NCBI RefSeq assembly: GCF_003008615.1
Contig: NZ_CP027657.1
Location: 4,464,001-4,528,000, forward strand
Source: Pseudomonas mendocina
Lineage (GTDB): Bacteria; Pseudomonadota; Gammaproteobacteria; Pseudomonadales; Pseudomonadaceae
Direction of reading: 5' to 3'
Length of the DNA: 64,000 bases
Shown here piece by piece: positions 9,621 to 18,371 of this stretch. The first letter of the stretch is position 1. Each line of letters begins with the position of its first letter. The notes beneath the pieces were generated by a model. It was not told the origin of the DNA and searched no databases. It worked only from the letters and a program-made list of their open reading frames with translations. The position numbers and the translations under genes were made by a program.

Positions 9621-10361
9621 ATGGATGTATTGAGCCTAATCGGCGTCATCCTGGCGTTCGTCGCGATACTGGGTGGCAACTATCTGGAAGGTGGCAACGC
9701 CGGGGCTCTGCTCAATGGCCCGGCGGCCCTGATCGTTATCGGCGGCACCTTGGGCGCGGCGTTCCTGCAGGCACCCGTCAGCGTGTTCAAGCGCGCCATG
9801 GGTATCGTGCGCTGGATCTTCTTTCCGCCGCGCATAGACCTGGTGGGTGGCATCAACCGGGTCGTTGGCTGGAGCATGGTGGCGCGCAAGGAAGGTCTGC
9901 TCGGCCTCGAGTCGGTGGCCGATGCCGAGCCCGATCCCTATGCGCGCAAGGGCCTGCAATTGCTGGTCGACGGTGCCGAGCCGGAATCCATTCGCAGCAT
10001 CCTGGAGGTCGATCTTTACACCCAGGAAGCACGCGATATCCAGGCGGCCAAGGTATTCGAGAGCATGGGCGGCTACGCGCCGACCATCGGCATCATCGGT
10101 GCGGTAATGGGCCTGATCCACGTGATGGGTAACCTGGCTGACCCGAGCATGCTCGGCAGCGGTATCGCCGTGGCCTTCGTCGCCACCATCTATGGCGTCG
10201 GCTTCGCCAACCTGTTGCTGTTGCCGATCGGCAACAAGCTCAAGTCCATTGCGTTGCGCCAGTCGCGCTATCGCGAGATGTTGCTGGAGGGCATCCTGTC
10301 CATCGCCGAGGGTGAGAACCCGCGCTCCATCGAACTGAAGCTGCAAGGCTTCATGGACTGA
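9621..10361 (+). CDS. motC: Flagellar stator subunit MotC (MotA/TolQ/ExbB family)
   Basis: Forms the ion-driven stator together with MotD. The 246-residue inner-membrane protein has the MotA pattern: two N-terminal membrane helices (about 5-22 and 30-50), a cytoplasmic loop (about 60-145), then two more helices (about 150-170 and 180-203) with the proton-channel proline/glycine-rich sequence GGYAPTIGIIGAVMGLI. Pseudomonas carries two stator pairs, MotAB and MotCD; the location after cheB identifies this as MotC. It precedes motD by 12 bases. Confidence 0.94.
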   Translation: MDVLSLIGVILAFVAILGGNYLEGGNAGALLNGPAALIVIGGTLGAAFLQAPVSVFKRAMGIVRWIFFPPRIDLVGGINRVVGWSMVARKEGLLGLESVADAEPDPYARKGLQLLVDGAEPESIRSILEVDLYTQEARDIQAAKVFESMGGYAPTIGIIGAVMGLIHVMGNLADPSMLGSGIAVAFVATIYGVGFANLLLLPIGNKLKSIALRQSRYREMLLEGILSIAEGENPRSIELKLQGFMD

Positions 10362-10373
10362 TGGAGGAATGGC

Positions 10374-11183
10374 ATGGCACGCAGGCGGCACCAGGAAGAA
10401 CATGAGAACCATGAGCGTTGGCTGGTTTCCTACGCCGATTTCATCACGCTGCTGTTCGCCTTCTTCGTGGTGATGTATTCGATCTCCTCGATCAACGAAG
10501 GCAAGTACAAGATCCTCTCGGAGTCGCTGACAGGCGTATTCAACCAGCCTGACCGCGCGATCAAGCCCATTCCGGTGGGTGAAGAGCGGCCACGCACCAG
10601 CGAGCCCGACAACACCGCACTGGACGATCCCAGCTCGGACGCCACCTTGCAGAGCATTGCCTCCAGTGTGCGCGAAGTGTTCGGCGAGTTGATCCAGAGC
10701 GACCAGTTGACCCTACGCGGCAACGAGATGTGGATCGAGATCGAGCTGAGCTCGAGTCTGCTGTTTCCCAGCGGCGACGCCATTCCGAACAATCAGGCAT
10801 TCGACATTATCGAGAAGGTCGCCAAGATTCTGGCACCGTATCAGAATCCGGTAAAAGTCGAAGGCTTCACTGACAACCTGCCGATTCAGACCGCCCAGTA
10901 CCCAACCAACTGGGAGTTGTCTTCGGCGCGCGCGGCGAGCATCGTGCGTATGCTGGCTATGGATGGCGTCGACCCTTCGCGTTTGGCGGCTGTCGGTTAC
11001 GGTGAGTTCCAGCCGGTGGCCGACAATGCCACGGCGGAGGGTAGGGGGCGCAATCGCCGGGTGGTGCTGGTGATTTCGCGCAACCTCGAAACCCGCCGTA
11101 GTGATGGCAGCGCTGCGACTCAGCAGTCCGAGGCTGGCACGCAACCTGCACCGGCGTCTGCGTCGGGGGTTCCACAGTCGTGA
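10374..11183 (+). CDS. motD: Flagellar stator subunit MotD (MotB/OmpA family)
   Basis: Partner of MotC; anchors the stator to peptidoglycan. The 269-residue protein has one N-terminal membrane helix containing the essential proton-carrying aspartate D22 in VSYADFITLLFAFF. A plug/linker region follows, then an OmpA-like peptidoglycan-binding domain (about 110-235) with the motifs VEGFTDNLPI, NWELSSARAASIVRML and GRGRNRRV. The C-terminal 30 residues are low-complexity and probably disordered. The start is 12 bases after motC and is preceded by GGAGGAA. Confidence 0.95.
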   Translation: MARRRHQEEHENHERWLVSYADFITLLFAFFVVMYSISSINEGKYKILSESLTGVFNQPDRAIKPIPVGEERPRTSEPDNTALDDPSSDATLQSIASSVREVFGELIQSDQLTLRGNEMWIEIELSSSLLFPSGDAIPNNQAFDIIEKVAKILAPYQNPVKVEGFTDNLPIQTAQYPTNWELSSARAASIVRMLAMDGVDPSRLAAVGYGEFQPVADNATAEGRGRNRRVVLVISRNLETRRSDGSAATQQSEAGTQPAPASASGVPQS

Positions 11184-11265
11184 GCCGTCAAATCCCAGTC
11201 GCCTGCTGCGTGCGTGCGACAGCCATTCTCGGCCTGAGCGCCTCTTGCCGGGAGGATGAGAGAAC

Positions 11266-12054
11266 ATGAAAGTCTGGGCAGTAGCCAATCAGAAAGGTGG
11301 GGTCGGCAAGACCACCACCTCCATCGCCCTGGCAGGCCTGTTGGCCGATGCGGGCAAACGTGTGGTCGTGGTCGACCTCGATCCGCATGGATCGATGACC
11401 AGTTATTTCGGCCATGATCCCGATGCGCTGGAGCACAGTTGCTTCGACCTGTTTCTGCACCAAGGCAATGTGCCGCAAGGCTTGCCCAAGCAGTTGCTAC
11501 ACAGCACTAGCCATGAAAGTATTTCCCTGTTGCCATCGAGCACCGCGCTGGCCACGCTCGAGCGCCAATCACCTGGGCAGAACGGCCTGGGCTTGGTGAT
11601 CGCCAAGAGCCTGGCGCAGCTGTGGGGCGATTTCGATCACGCCGTTATCGACAGTCCGCCCTTGCTCGGCGTGCTGATGGTCAATGCCCTGGCGGCCAGC
11701 CAGCAGTTGGTTATCCCCGTACAGACCGAGTTCCTGGCGGTCAAGGGCCTGGAGCGCATGATCAGCACCCTGGCGATGATCAATCGTTCGCGCAAGCAGG
11801 CCTTGCCCTACACTATCGTGCCAACGCTGTTCGATCGCCGTACCCAGGCGTCCATGAGCACCTTGCGCGTGCTGCGCAATACCTATCCCGAGCATCTGTG
11901 GCCGGCGTACATTCCGGTCGATACGCGCTTGCGTGATGCCAGTCGCGCCGGCCGCACGCCATCCCAGTTCGACGCCAATAGCCGCGGCGTGATCGCCTAT
12001 CGTGCCCTGCTCAAACACCTGCTGACTCATCAGCCAGCGGCGCAGGTAGCCTGA
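11266..12054 (+). CDS. ParA-like ATPase for polar chemotaxis cluster positioning (ParC type)
   Basis: A ParA/Soj-family ATPase of 262 residues with the deviant Walker A motif KGGVGKTT at 10-17, a Walker A' lysine context, and the Walker B-like segment HAVIDSPPLLG. Chromosomal copies sitting between motD and a CheW-like gene correspond to Vibrio ParC, which moves chemotaxis arrays to the cell pole. In P. putida and P. aeruginosa the homologous gene affects Che protein localisation. The role here is inferred from family plus position. The 82-bp gap from motD shows no strong promoter. Confidence 0.88.
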   Translation: MKVWAVANQKGGVGKTTTSIALAGLLADAGKRVVVVDLDPHGSMTSYFGHDPDALEHSCFDLFLHQGNVPQGLPKQLLHSTSHESISLLPSSTALATLERQSPGQNGLGLVIAKSLAQLWGDFDHAVIDSPPLLGVLMVNALAASQQLVIPVQTEFLAVKGLERMISTLAMINRSRKQALPYTIVPTLFDRRTQASMSTLRVLRNTYPEHLWPAYIPVDTRLRDASRAGRTPSQFDANSRGVIAYRALLKHLLTHQPAAQVA

Positions 12055-12079
12055 AATGAACGTCTGTGTTGAACTGTGC

Positions 12080-12107
12080 TCAAGTCGGGCCGTGCTGCGG
12101 CCGATAG
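12080..12107 (+). promoter_or_regulatory. Predicted sigma-28 (FliA) promoter
   Basis: TCAAGTCG and GCCGATAG separated by 12 bases, against the Pseudomonas FliA pattern TCAAGT-N12/13-GCCGATA. It lies 31 bases before the ParP-like start, and would let FliA transcribe ParP-cheW-DUF2802 separately from the upstream operon. The match is by eye; transcription has not been shown. Confidence 0.7.
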
Positions 12108-12138
12108 GCTATGAAGCTTTCCATTCCGGGTTTCAGTC

Positions 12139-12951
12139 ATGAGTCGTAACCTCGCCACAGCCACGCGTTCCCAGCTGGCCTTGCAGTCATACCTAGATGG
12201 TCTGCTGCAGGAGGCTGCTGCCGAGTTGGAGATGTCCGTCAGTCTCGACGAGTTCGAGGCTGCGGTGCTCGAGGAGCAGGTGCGCGATGCGCGTCTGATC
12301 GAGCCCGTCGCGTTTGCCGAGATCGTCGAACCACCGGTGCTCGCAGCAGTGGAGGTCGCGCCAGTCGAGTTGCTTGCGCCGGTGCAAGCGCCTGCCGTCG
12401 AGGACATCGCGCCCCCTGTGGTTGCCGCTGTGGTGGATTTCGCCACGCAACCTGCTGGTGTTCTGGCGGATGGGCGGCCGACCTGGGCTGAAGAGCCGTT
12501 CGAATGCCTGTTGTTCGATGTCGCCGGGTTGACCCTGGCGGTACCGCTGATCTGCCTGGGGTCGATCTATCCGCTGGAAGGACAGGAGCTGACGCCGTTG
12601 TTCGGCCAGCCGGAATGGTTCCTCGGCATCCTGCCGAGCCAGGCCGGCAACCTGAAAGTGCTGGATACCGCGCGCTGGGTGATGCCTGATCGCTATCGCG
12701 ATGATTTTCGCGATGGCTTGCAGTACGTGATTTCGGTACAAGGCTACGAGTGGGGGCTGGCCGTGCATCAGGTCAGCCGCTCGATTCGCCTTGATCCGAG
12801 TGAGGTCAAGTGGCGCAGTCAGCGGACCCAGCGGCCCTGGCTGGCGGGCACGGTGATCGAGCATATGTGCGCACTGCTCGACGTCGCGGCCTTGGCCGAG
12901 TTGATCGCCAGCGGTGGTGCCAAACGCCTGGCCGCAGGAAAACTGCATTGA
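12139..12951 (+). CDS. CheW-domain protein, ParP-like array adaptor
   Basis: A 270-residue protein with a variable acidic, Ala/Pro/Val-rich N-terminal half (1-110) and a C-terminal CheW-like domain (about 120-260; ECLLFDVAGLTLAVPLICL marks its beginning). In Vibrio, ParP has this architecture: its C-terminal AIF domain inserts into the chemoreceptor array and its N-terminal part binds the ParA-type ParC encoded next door. The same pair is present here. Expression is probably from the sigma-28 promoter just upstream. The symbol is left blank because Pseudomonas naming varies. Confidence 0.85.
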   Translation: MSRNLATATRSQLALQSYLDGLLQEAAAELEMSVSLDEFEAAVLEEQVRDARLIEPVAFAEIVEPPVLAAVEVAPVELLAPVQAPAVEDIAPPVVAAVVDFATQPAGVLADGRPTWAEEPFECLLFDVAGLTLAVPLICLGSIYPLEGQELTPLFGQPEWFLGILPSQAGNLKVLDTARWVMPDRYRDDFRDGLQYVISVQGYEWGLAVHQVSRSIRLDPSEVKWRSQRTQRPWLAGTVIEHMCALLDVAALAELIASGGAKRLAAGKLH

Positions 12952-13046
12952 GAATTGGTGAGCCTGCGTCAGCGGGCTCTATAGTTGATGACAAGCGGGT
13001 CGACCCGCGCATGCCGCACTGAGCGGTTTTTGACGAGGCTAGGGAC

Positions 13047-13526
13047 ATGAAGAAAAGTTCTGCACAAGGTGCCGAAGATCCGATTCTGCAGTGGGTGACC
13101 TTTCGCCTGGATAACGAAACCTATGGCATCAACGTGATGCAGGTGCAGGAAGTGCTGCGCTACACCGAGATTGCCCCGGTGCCGGGTGCGCCGAGCTACG
13201 TGTTGGGCATCATCAACCTGCGTGGCAACGTGGTCACCGTGATCGATACCCGCCAGCGTTTCGGCCTGGGTTCTGCGCCGGTCACCGATAACACTCGCAT
13301 CGTCATCATCGAGGCGGACAAGCAGGTGGTCGGCATCCTGGTCGATAGCGTGGCCGAAGTGGTCTACCTGCGTCAGTCCGAGATCGAGACCGCGCCGAAT
13401 GTCGGCAACGACGAGTCGGCCAAGTTCATCCAGGGCGTGTGCAACAAGAACGGCGAGCTGTTGATCCTGGTCGAGTTGGACAAGATGATGTCCGAGGAAG
13501 AATGGTCGGAGCTGGAGAGCATCTGA
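13047..13526 (+). CDS. cheW: Chemotaxis coupling protein CheW
   Basis: CheW links chemoreceptors to CheA in polar arrays. The 159-residue protein covers the whole CheW fold: LQWVTFRLDNETYGINVMQV begins the first barrel and PSYVLGIINLRGNVVTVID the second. It follows the ParP-like gene by 95 bases and precedes the DUF2802 gene by 3 bases. The ATG at 13047 is preceded by CTAGGGAC. The gene is ordinary in length and sequence. Confidence 0.95.
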   Translation: MKKSSAQGAEDPILQWVTFRLDNETYGINVMQVQEVLRYTEIAPVPGAPSYVLGIINLRGNVVTVIDTRQRFGLGSAPVTDNTRIVIIEADKQVVGILVDSVAEVVYLRQSEIETAPNVGNDESAKFIQGVCNKNGELLILVELDKMMSEEEWSELESI

Positions 13527-13529
13527 GCC

Positions 13530-13943
13530 ATGTCCGAGTTTGCCATGCTTGCTGCGGCCCTGGCCTTCGTGGTGCTGCTATGCGTGGCACTGGGCATCGT
13601 CTGCAACGGCCTGTATCGCAATCAGCAGCGCATGCTGGCGGAGCAGGCCAAGCGCGATGCAGTGCGTGACAGTCGGATCCGCGAACTCAGCAAGCGCCTG
13701 GATGCCTACCTGACTGGCAGCATTCGCATGGGCGAGGAACTGCACGAGTTGCGCCGGGTGGTGGCGCCGCTACCTGACAAGGTCAGCCAGATCGAGCAGC
13801 GTGATCCGGACAGCCTGTCCTTCACTCAGGCTGCCCGGCTGGTGGGGATGGGCGCCAGCGTCGATGACCTCACCCAGTCCTGCGGCCTGAGCACGGCCGA
13901 AGCCGAGCTGATCAGTCGCTTGCATCGGCCCAAGACGCAATAG
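13530..13943 (+). CDS. DUF2802 family membrane-anchored protein
   Basis: A 137-residue protein with an N-terminal membrane helix (about 4-24), a predicted coiled coil (about 30-90) and a C-terminal DUF2802 segment (SLSFTQAARLVGMGASVDDL onward) that looks like a small helix-turn-helix fold. It starts three bases after cheW, so it is translated with it. DUF2802 genes follow cheW in many Pseudomonas and Vibrio flagellar clusters. The biochemical role is not known to me; involvement in flagellar or chemotaxis function is inferred from position. Confidence 0.8.
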   Translation: MSEFAMLAAALAFVVLLCVALGIVCNGLYRNQQRMLAEQAKRDAVRDSRIRELSKRLDAYLTGSIRMGEELHELRRVVAPLPDKVSQIEQRDPDSLSFTQAARLVGMGASVDDLTQSCGLSTAEAELISRLHRPKTQ

Positions 13944-13966
13944 TTCAACCGCATCTTTTCCCTACT

Positions 13967-14314
13967 TCAGCGAGTTGGCCCGCTTAGGCGAGGCAGCGGC
14001 GGCGTGACGTCGCGCTCGGCTTCTTCCCCGGGAGTGAAACCCTCGGGCGCCTTGCCTTGCAGGTACCAGGCGAAGGCAATGATTTCGGCGATGCAGCGAT
14101 ACAATGATTCGGGAATCGCGTCGCCCAGTTCCAGGCGCGCCAGCAGGCGTACCAGTTCGGCATTTTCATAGATTGGCACTTCGTACTCGCGGGCGATGGC
14201 GAGGATGGCCTCGGCCAGCTCGTCATCGCCCTTGGCGCTGAGTATCGGCGCACTCTGCCCGTCGTAATTGAGGGCGATGGCCTGGCGAGCTTCGGGGGGC
14301 GCTTTACGGCTCAT
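13967..14314 (-). CDS. FlhB C-terminal-domain homologue (export switch-like protein)
   Basis: A 115-residue soluble protein matching the cytoplasmic C-domain of FlhB/EscU-type export switch proteins downstream of the autocleavage site. The conserved pattern includes ALNYDGQSAPILSAKGDDEL, EYEVPIYENAELVRLLARLE and IPESLYRCIAEIIAFAWYLQ. The membrane domain and the NPTH cleavage motif are absent, and the frame starts cleanly, so this is a stand-alone protein and not a broken flhB. It overlaps the upstream fliK-like gene by four bases (ATGA). FlhB C-domain and FliK interact in full-length systems; a functional pair here is inference. Confidence 0.85.
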   Translation of the reverse strand: MSRKAPPEARQAIALNYDGQSAPILSAKGDDELAEAILAIAREYEVPIYENAELVRLLARLELGDAIPESLYRCIAEIIAFAWYLQGKAPEGFTPGEEAERDVTPPLPRLSGPTR

Positions 14315-15843
14315 GCGGTTTCGTCCACCCAGCGTTGTTCCAGCGAGGTCTTCGGCCCCTGGGGCGGCATGCCCTGACTGCAGGCCAACTCGCCTACCTC
14401 CAAGCCAGCAGACTGCAGGCGCTCACGCAGGTTGCCCAGCTCGGCGCTGATCAGCGATGCGGTATCGGCGCGCTCGGCCCACAGCTGGCTGGAGAGGCTG
14501 CCGCGCAGTAGCTGGGCACGAACCTGCAGCGGGCCCAGGTGATCCAGATCGAAGGCCAGGTCGATTCGCCAGAGGGTTTCCTTGGGTTCGTTCTTCTCGC
14601 CCTTGGCGTTCTGTTCCTCGCGCTGCAGCTTGATCTGCAGCGGAATCACTTCCTGTTGATGGCGCATCGGCAGCTCAAGCTGCCAGGTGGTCAGCAGGTT
14701 GCCGTTGGCGTCTACCTGAGTCTGCGCCAGGCTCGATAGCTGGTGGGTCTGCAGCCTGGATATGGCAGCAGCGGCGAGCTTGAGCAGGGTTTCCAGGTCG
14801 GCCTCACCGTCCATGTTCTGCAGCAGTCGTGAGGGCAGGGGAAAGGTTAGTGCCTGCTGGCGGGCCGTACCGTTGGCGTTGACGCCGAGTAGTTGCCTGG
14901 CCAGGTTCGGCAGATTCTGGCTGAGGGCGTTCTGCAGGCCGCTCAGGGTGCCGGCGCCGCCGGGCAGTTGTGGGGCCAGTTGCGCGATCAGGCGCAGCAG
15001 GTTGGCTTTGAGATCCTGCGCCAGGCCACTGGTCTGGCCTTGTAGCAGTTTGGCCTCAAGCAGTAGGCCACTGCCTTCGAGCGCCTGCGCCAGGCCCTTG
15101 GCGGTGCTGAGTTGGCTGCTGTCGGGGAGGGCGCCGAGCAGCTTGTCGATACTGCCGCGCAGCGCGTCGTCAGTACCGGCCAGTCCTTGCAAGCCTTTGA
15201 ACAAGCCTTCCAGCGAGGCCTGGCGGTTTTGCTGGGCGGCCAGTTGCTGGCCTAGAACCAACTGATCGAGGCGGCCGCTGAGCGGTAGAAAGGCGAGGCT
15301 CTGGCTGCCTTGTACCTGGGCGCTGAGCAGGCTGCCGAGCGGCAGGTTCAGGGGGCTGTCGATGGCCAGCTTGTTGCCGGCCAGCGGTGTGTTGAGCAGG
15401 TTGACCACCAGGCGATAGATCGTTTGTGCATTCTGCGCAGGCATCGGGGCATTGCTGATGACCTTGCCCTGTACCAGCGTGCCGGGTGGTAGTTGCTGCA
15501 GGTCGAGCTTGGTCAGGGCCTTGTCGCCACCGGGTTGCAGCAGCACGCTCAGGCGCGTGTCAGACAGTGCAGTAACGGTCAGGGCAGTGCCCTGCGCCAG
15601 CGGCCGCGAGCTGTCCGCCTGCACGGTCGCCTGGCGGCCGCCCTCCAGCGTCAGCTTGAGCAGCAATTGAAAGCTCTGCGCTTGCTCGCGTACGGCGATC
15701 ACTTCGGCCTTGGCACTTTCACCGGCGGCCAGCATGCCTTCCAGCGGTTGCAGCAGGCGCACGGCCATATCGGCGGCCGTCGCCGTACTGCGGATGACCG
15801 GCGCCGAAGGGGGAAGCGGGCGTGGGCTGCTGATTTCGCTCAT
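14311..15843 (-). CDS. FliK-like flagellar hook-length control protein
   Basis: A 510-residue protein rich in Leu, Gln and Ala with few aromatic residues until the end. The C-terminal part (about 365-495) fits the FliK Flg_hook domain: WQLELPMRHQQEVIPLQIKL, then WRIDLAFDLDHLGPLQVRAQ. FliK measures hook length and triggers the FlhB specificity switch. From memory, the canonical Pseudomonas fliK lies in another flagellar block, so this is probably a paralogue, and the adjacent FlhB C-domain gene makes a switch-like pair. It is transcribed toward the chemotaxis genes, divergent from ccmA. No symbol is given because paralogy is unresolved. Confidence 0.8.
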   Translation of the reverse strand: MSEISSPRPLPPSAPVIRSTATAADMAVRLLQPLEGMLAAGESAKAEVIAVREQAQSFQLLLKLTLEGGRQATVQADSSRPLAQGTALTVTALSDTRLSVLLQPGGDKALTKLDLQQLPPGTLVQGKVISNAPMPAQNAQTIYRLVVNLLNTPLAGNKLAIDSPLNLPLGSLLSAQVQGSQSLAFLPLSGRLDQLVLGQQLAAQQNRQASLEGLFKGLQGLAGTDDALRGSIDKLLGALPDSSQLSTAKGLAQALEGSGLLLEAKLLQGQTSGLAQDLKANLLRLIAQLAPQLPGGAGTLSGLQNALSQNLPNLARQLLGVNANGTARQQALTFPLPSRLLQNMDGEADLETLLKLAAAAISRLQTHQLSSLAQTQVDANGNLLTTWQLELPMRHQQEVIPLQIKLQREEQNAKGEKNEPKETLWRIDLAFDLDHLGPLQVRAQLLRGSLSSQLWAERADTASLISAELGNLRERLQSAGLEVGELACSQGMPPQGPKTSLEQRWVDETA

Positions 15844-15888
15844 GGGCTCTCGTATAGGCTCCGTCCATCGAAGGTGCCGTAGGGGGCG

Positions 15889-15925
15889 CCGTGCGTCGGC
15901 TGGCGTTACATACTGCGCACCCTAC
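15889..15925. repeat. REP-like palindrome, family B (GTAGGG...CCCTAC)
   Basis: Inverted repeat between divergent fliK-like and ccmA starts, beginning GTAGGGGGCGCCG and ending TGCGCACCCTAC. It belongs to the same family as copies at 33838, 37308, 37541, 49176 and 49335. The rest of this 222-bp gap holds only a TATAAT-like hexamer at 15978-15983 without a convincing -35. Confidence 0.65.
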
Positions 15926-16065
15926 GCGATTCACACCCTGTCGAAAATGCTGACTGCGGGGACAGTGGCGCGCCATGTATAATGCCGCCCCGCTGCGCAT
16001 AGTACCTCCGGCATGCGTCAGTATAGCGGCCGGAGCACCGTCGACTTTAACCCTGCCAGGTATCG

Positions 16066-16710
16066 ATGACCCGTCCCGTTCCCCTTCTAGAAGCCGTGGC
16101 GCTCAGCTGTGAGCGGGATTGGCGCATGCTTTTCGAGCAGTTGGCGTTTCGCCTCGACGCTGGCGACATGCTGCAGATCAGTGGGCCCAATGGCAGCGGC
16201 AAGACCAGCCTGCTGCGCCTGATTGCCGGTCTGCGCCAGCCGACCGCCGGCGATATCCTGCTGCAGGGCAAGGCCTTGTCCGAGCAACGCAGTGAGCTAG
16301 CGCGCAACCTGCTGTGGATCGGTCATGCCGCCGGCATCAAGGGCCTGCTGACTGCCGAAGAGAATCTGGCCTGGCTCTGCGCGCTGCACCGTCCTTCCAG
16401 CCGCGAGGCGATCTGGCAGGCGCTTGAGGCGGTCGGTCTGCGTGGTTTTGAGGACGTTCCCTGTCACACCCTGTCTGCTGGCCAGCAGCGCCGCGTGGCC
16501 CTGGCGCGCCTGTACCTTGCCGATACGCCGCCGCTGTGGGTGCTCGATGAACCCTTCACCGCTTTGGACAAGAGCGGTGTGGCGCAACTCGAAGCGCACT
16601 TGGCCGGGCACTGCGAACGCGGTGGTGTGGTGGTGCTGACCACTCACCACAGCCTGCAGCACAAGCCGGTGACCTATCGCGACCTGGATCTGGGGCAACA
16701 CGCCGCATGA
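16066..16710 (+). CDS. ccmA: Cytochrome c maturation ABC ATPase CcmA
   Basis: ATP-binding subunit of the CcmABCD complex, which releases holo-CcmE after haem loading. The 214-residue protein shows Walker A GPNGSGKT (about 45-52), the ABC signature [11 protein letters not shown] and Walker [13 protein letters not shown]. It heads a Ccm operon in which most genes overlap the next by four bases, so co-translation is likely. The start ATG follows the weak ribosome site CCAGG. Confidence 0.96.
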   Translation: MTRPVPLLEAVALSCERDWRMLFEQLAFRLDAGDMLQISGPNGSGKTSLLRLIAGLRQPTAGDILLQGKALSEQRSELARNLLWIGHAAGIKGLLTAEENLAWLCALHRPSSREAIWQALEAVGLRGFEDVPCHTLSAGQQRRVALARLYLADTPPLWVLDEPFTALDKSGVAQLEAHLAGHCERGGVVVLTTHHSLQHKPVTYRDLDLGQHAA

Positions 16711-17378
16711 GTAACGTCTTCACTCAGCTGCTGTCGCGCGAGATGCGCCTGTTGGCGCGCCGCCCGTCCGATCTGGCCAACCCCCTGGTGTTCTTCGCCA
16801 TCGTCATCGCCCTGTTTCCATTGGCGGTGGGGCCGGAGACGCAATTGTTGCAAACCCTTTCTCCGGGCCTGGTCTGGGTAGCGGCGCTTTTGGCCGTGCT
16901 GCTCTCGCTGGACGGGCTTTTCCGCAGTGATTTCGAGGACGGCTCGCTCGAGCAGTGGGTCCTTTCGTCGCACCCCCTGCCTCTTCTGGTGTTGGCCAAG
17001 GTGCTGGCACACTGGCTGTTCAGTGGGCTGGCGCTGGTTTTGCTGGCGCCCTTGCTGGCGCTGATGCTCGGTTTGCCAGGGCGTTGCCTGCCGGTTCTGC
17101 TGATTTCCCTGCTGCTTGGCACCCCGGTGCTGAGCCTGCTCGGCGCGGTGGGCGCGGCGCTCACCGTGGGCCTCAAGCGCGGCGGCCTGCTGCTGGCGCT
17201 GCTGATTCTGCCGCTGTACATCCCGGTGCTGATCTTGGGCAGCGGGGCGTTGCAGGCGGCCCTGCAAGGACTGCCGGCGACCGGTCATCTGTTGTGGCTG
17301 GCCAGCCTCACCGCCTTGGCGGTGACCCTGACACCTTTTGCGATTGCCGCCGGTCTGACCATCAGCGTCGGCGAATAA
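16707..17378 (+). CDS. ccmB: Haem exporter membrane subunit CcmB
   Basis: Integral membrane partner of CcmA in the haem-handling ABC complex. The 223-residue protein has six hydrophobic segments and the CcmB start [20 protein letters not shown]. It overlaps ccmA by four bases (ATGA) and is followed by ccmC after 64 bases. Length matches the family (about 220). Confidence 0.95.
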   Translation: MSNVFTQLLSREMRLLARRPSDLANPLVFFAIVIALFPLAVGPETQLLQTLSPGLVWVAALLAVLLSLDGLFRSDFEDGSLEQWVLSSHPLPLLVLAKVLAHWLFSGLALVLLAPLLALMLGLPGRCLPVLLISLLLGTPVLSLLGAVGAALTVGLKRGGLLLALLILPLYIPVLILGSGALQAALQGLPATGHLLWLASLTALAVTLTPFAIAAGLTISVGE

Positions 17379-17442
17379 GAACGAACCGTGACTGACATCT
17401 GACCGGATAGCCGCCGGATCAGGCCTGAATAATGAGTCGAGC

Positions 17443-18198
17443 ATGAACTGGACGTGGTTTCACAAATGGGGTTCGCCCAAGTGGTTCTATGAGATGAGCG
17501 GCCGCTGGCTGCCCTGGCTCAGCATCGCTGCCGTATTGCTGATCGCCGTTGGGCTGGTCTGGGGGCTGGCTTTCGCGCCGCCGGACTACCAGCAGGGCAA
17601 CAGCTTTCGCATCATCTACATCCACGTTCCTGCGGCCTTTCTCGCTCAGTCCATCTACGTCACGTTGGCCATTGCCGGTCTGGTCGGCCTGGTGTGGAAG
17701 ATGAAACTGGCCGACGTTGCGCTGCAGCAAGCCGCGCCCATCGGCGCCTGGATGACTGCCATCGCACTGCTCACCGGCGCCATCTGGGGCAAGCCGACCT
17801 GGGGCACCTACTGGGTCTGGGACGCGCGCCTGACTTCGATGCTGATCCTGCTGTTCCTCTACTTCGGTGTCATCGCCCTGGGCAACGCCATCAGCAACCG
17901 CGACAGTGCCGCCAAGGCCTGCGCCGTGCTGGCTATTGTCGGCGTGGTGAATATCCCGATCATCAAGTACTCGGTGGAGTGGTGGAACTCGTTGCACCAG
18001 ACCGCCACTTTCAAGGTCACCGAGAAGCCCGCGATGCCCGTCGAGATGTGGCTGCCGCTGCTGCTCGCGGTGTTGGGTTTCTACTGTTTCTTTGGCGCTG
18101 TGCTGCTCTATCGCATGCGCCTGGAAGTGCTCAAGCGTGAATCGCGCAGCAGCTGGGTGAAAGCCGAAGTGCAGAACCTGGTGGAGGGCAAAGCATGA
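17443..18198 (+). CDS. ccmC: Haem lyase-type membrane protein CcmC
   Basis: CcmC attaches haem to CcmE on the periplasmic side. The 251-residue protein has six membrane segments and the tryptophan-rich WWD motif [19 protein letters not shown] between helices 3 and 4. Histidines flanking that motif (HVPAAFL and HQTATF) are the usual haem ligands. It overlaps ccmD by four bases. The ATG at 17443 is chosen for the conserved [17 protein letters not shown] start. Confidence 0.95.
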   Translation: MNWTWFHKWGSPKWFYEMSGRWLPWLSIAAVLLIAVGLVWGLAFAPPDYQQGNSFRIIYIHVPAAFLAQSIYVTLAIAGLVGLVWKMKLADVALQQAAPIGAWMTAIALLTGAIWGKPTWGTYWVWDARLTSMLILLFLYFGVIALGNAISNRDSAAKACAVLAIVGVVNIPIIKYSVEWWNSLHQTATFKVTEKPAMPVEMWLPLLLAVLGFYCFFGAVLLYRMRLEVLKRESRSSWVKAEVQNLVEGKA

Positions 18199-18371
18199 GT
18201 TTCTCGTCCTTTGCCGAGTTCCTTGCCATGGGCACCCATGGCCCCTACGTCTGGAGCGCCTACGGCATCAGCCTGGCGATCCTGGCGTTGAATGTGGCGT
18301 TGCCGATCCTGGCGCGCCGCCGTTACCTGCAAGACGAGGCGCGTCGTTTGCGCCGGGAGAAGTCGAAGTGA
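18195..18371 (+). CDS. ccmD: Haem exporter protein CcmD
   Basis: Small single-pass protein of 58 residues that stabilises CcmC-CcmE contact and helps release holo-CcmE. It begins [20 protein letters not shown]; one membrane helix (about 18-42) is followed by a basic cytoplasmic tail ([18 protein letters not shown]). It overlaps ccmC by four bases, and its stop overlaps the GTG start of ccmE. Confidence 0.92.
   Translation: MSFSSFAEFLAMGTHGPYVWSAYGISLAILALNVALPILARRRYLQDEARRLRREKSK

Noticed and set aside
15978..15983. Sigma-70 promoter for ccmA at TATAAT
   Set aside because: The -10 is perfect but no acceptable -35 lies 16-18 bases upstream, so it is only mentioned and not called.
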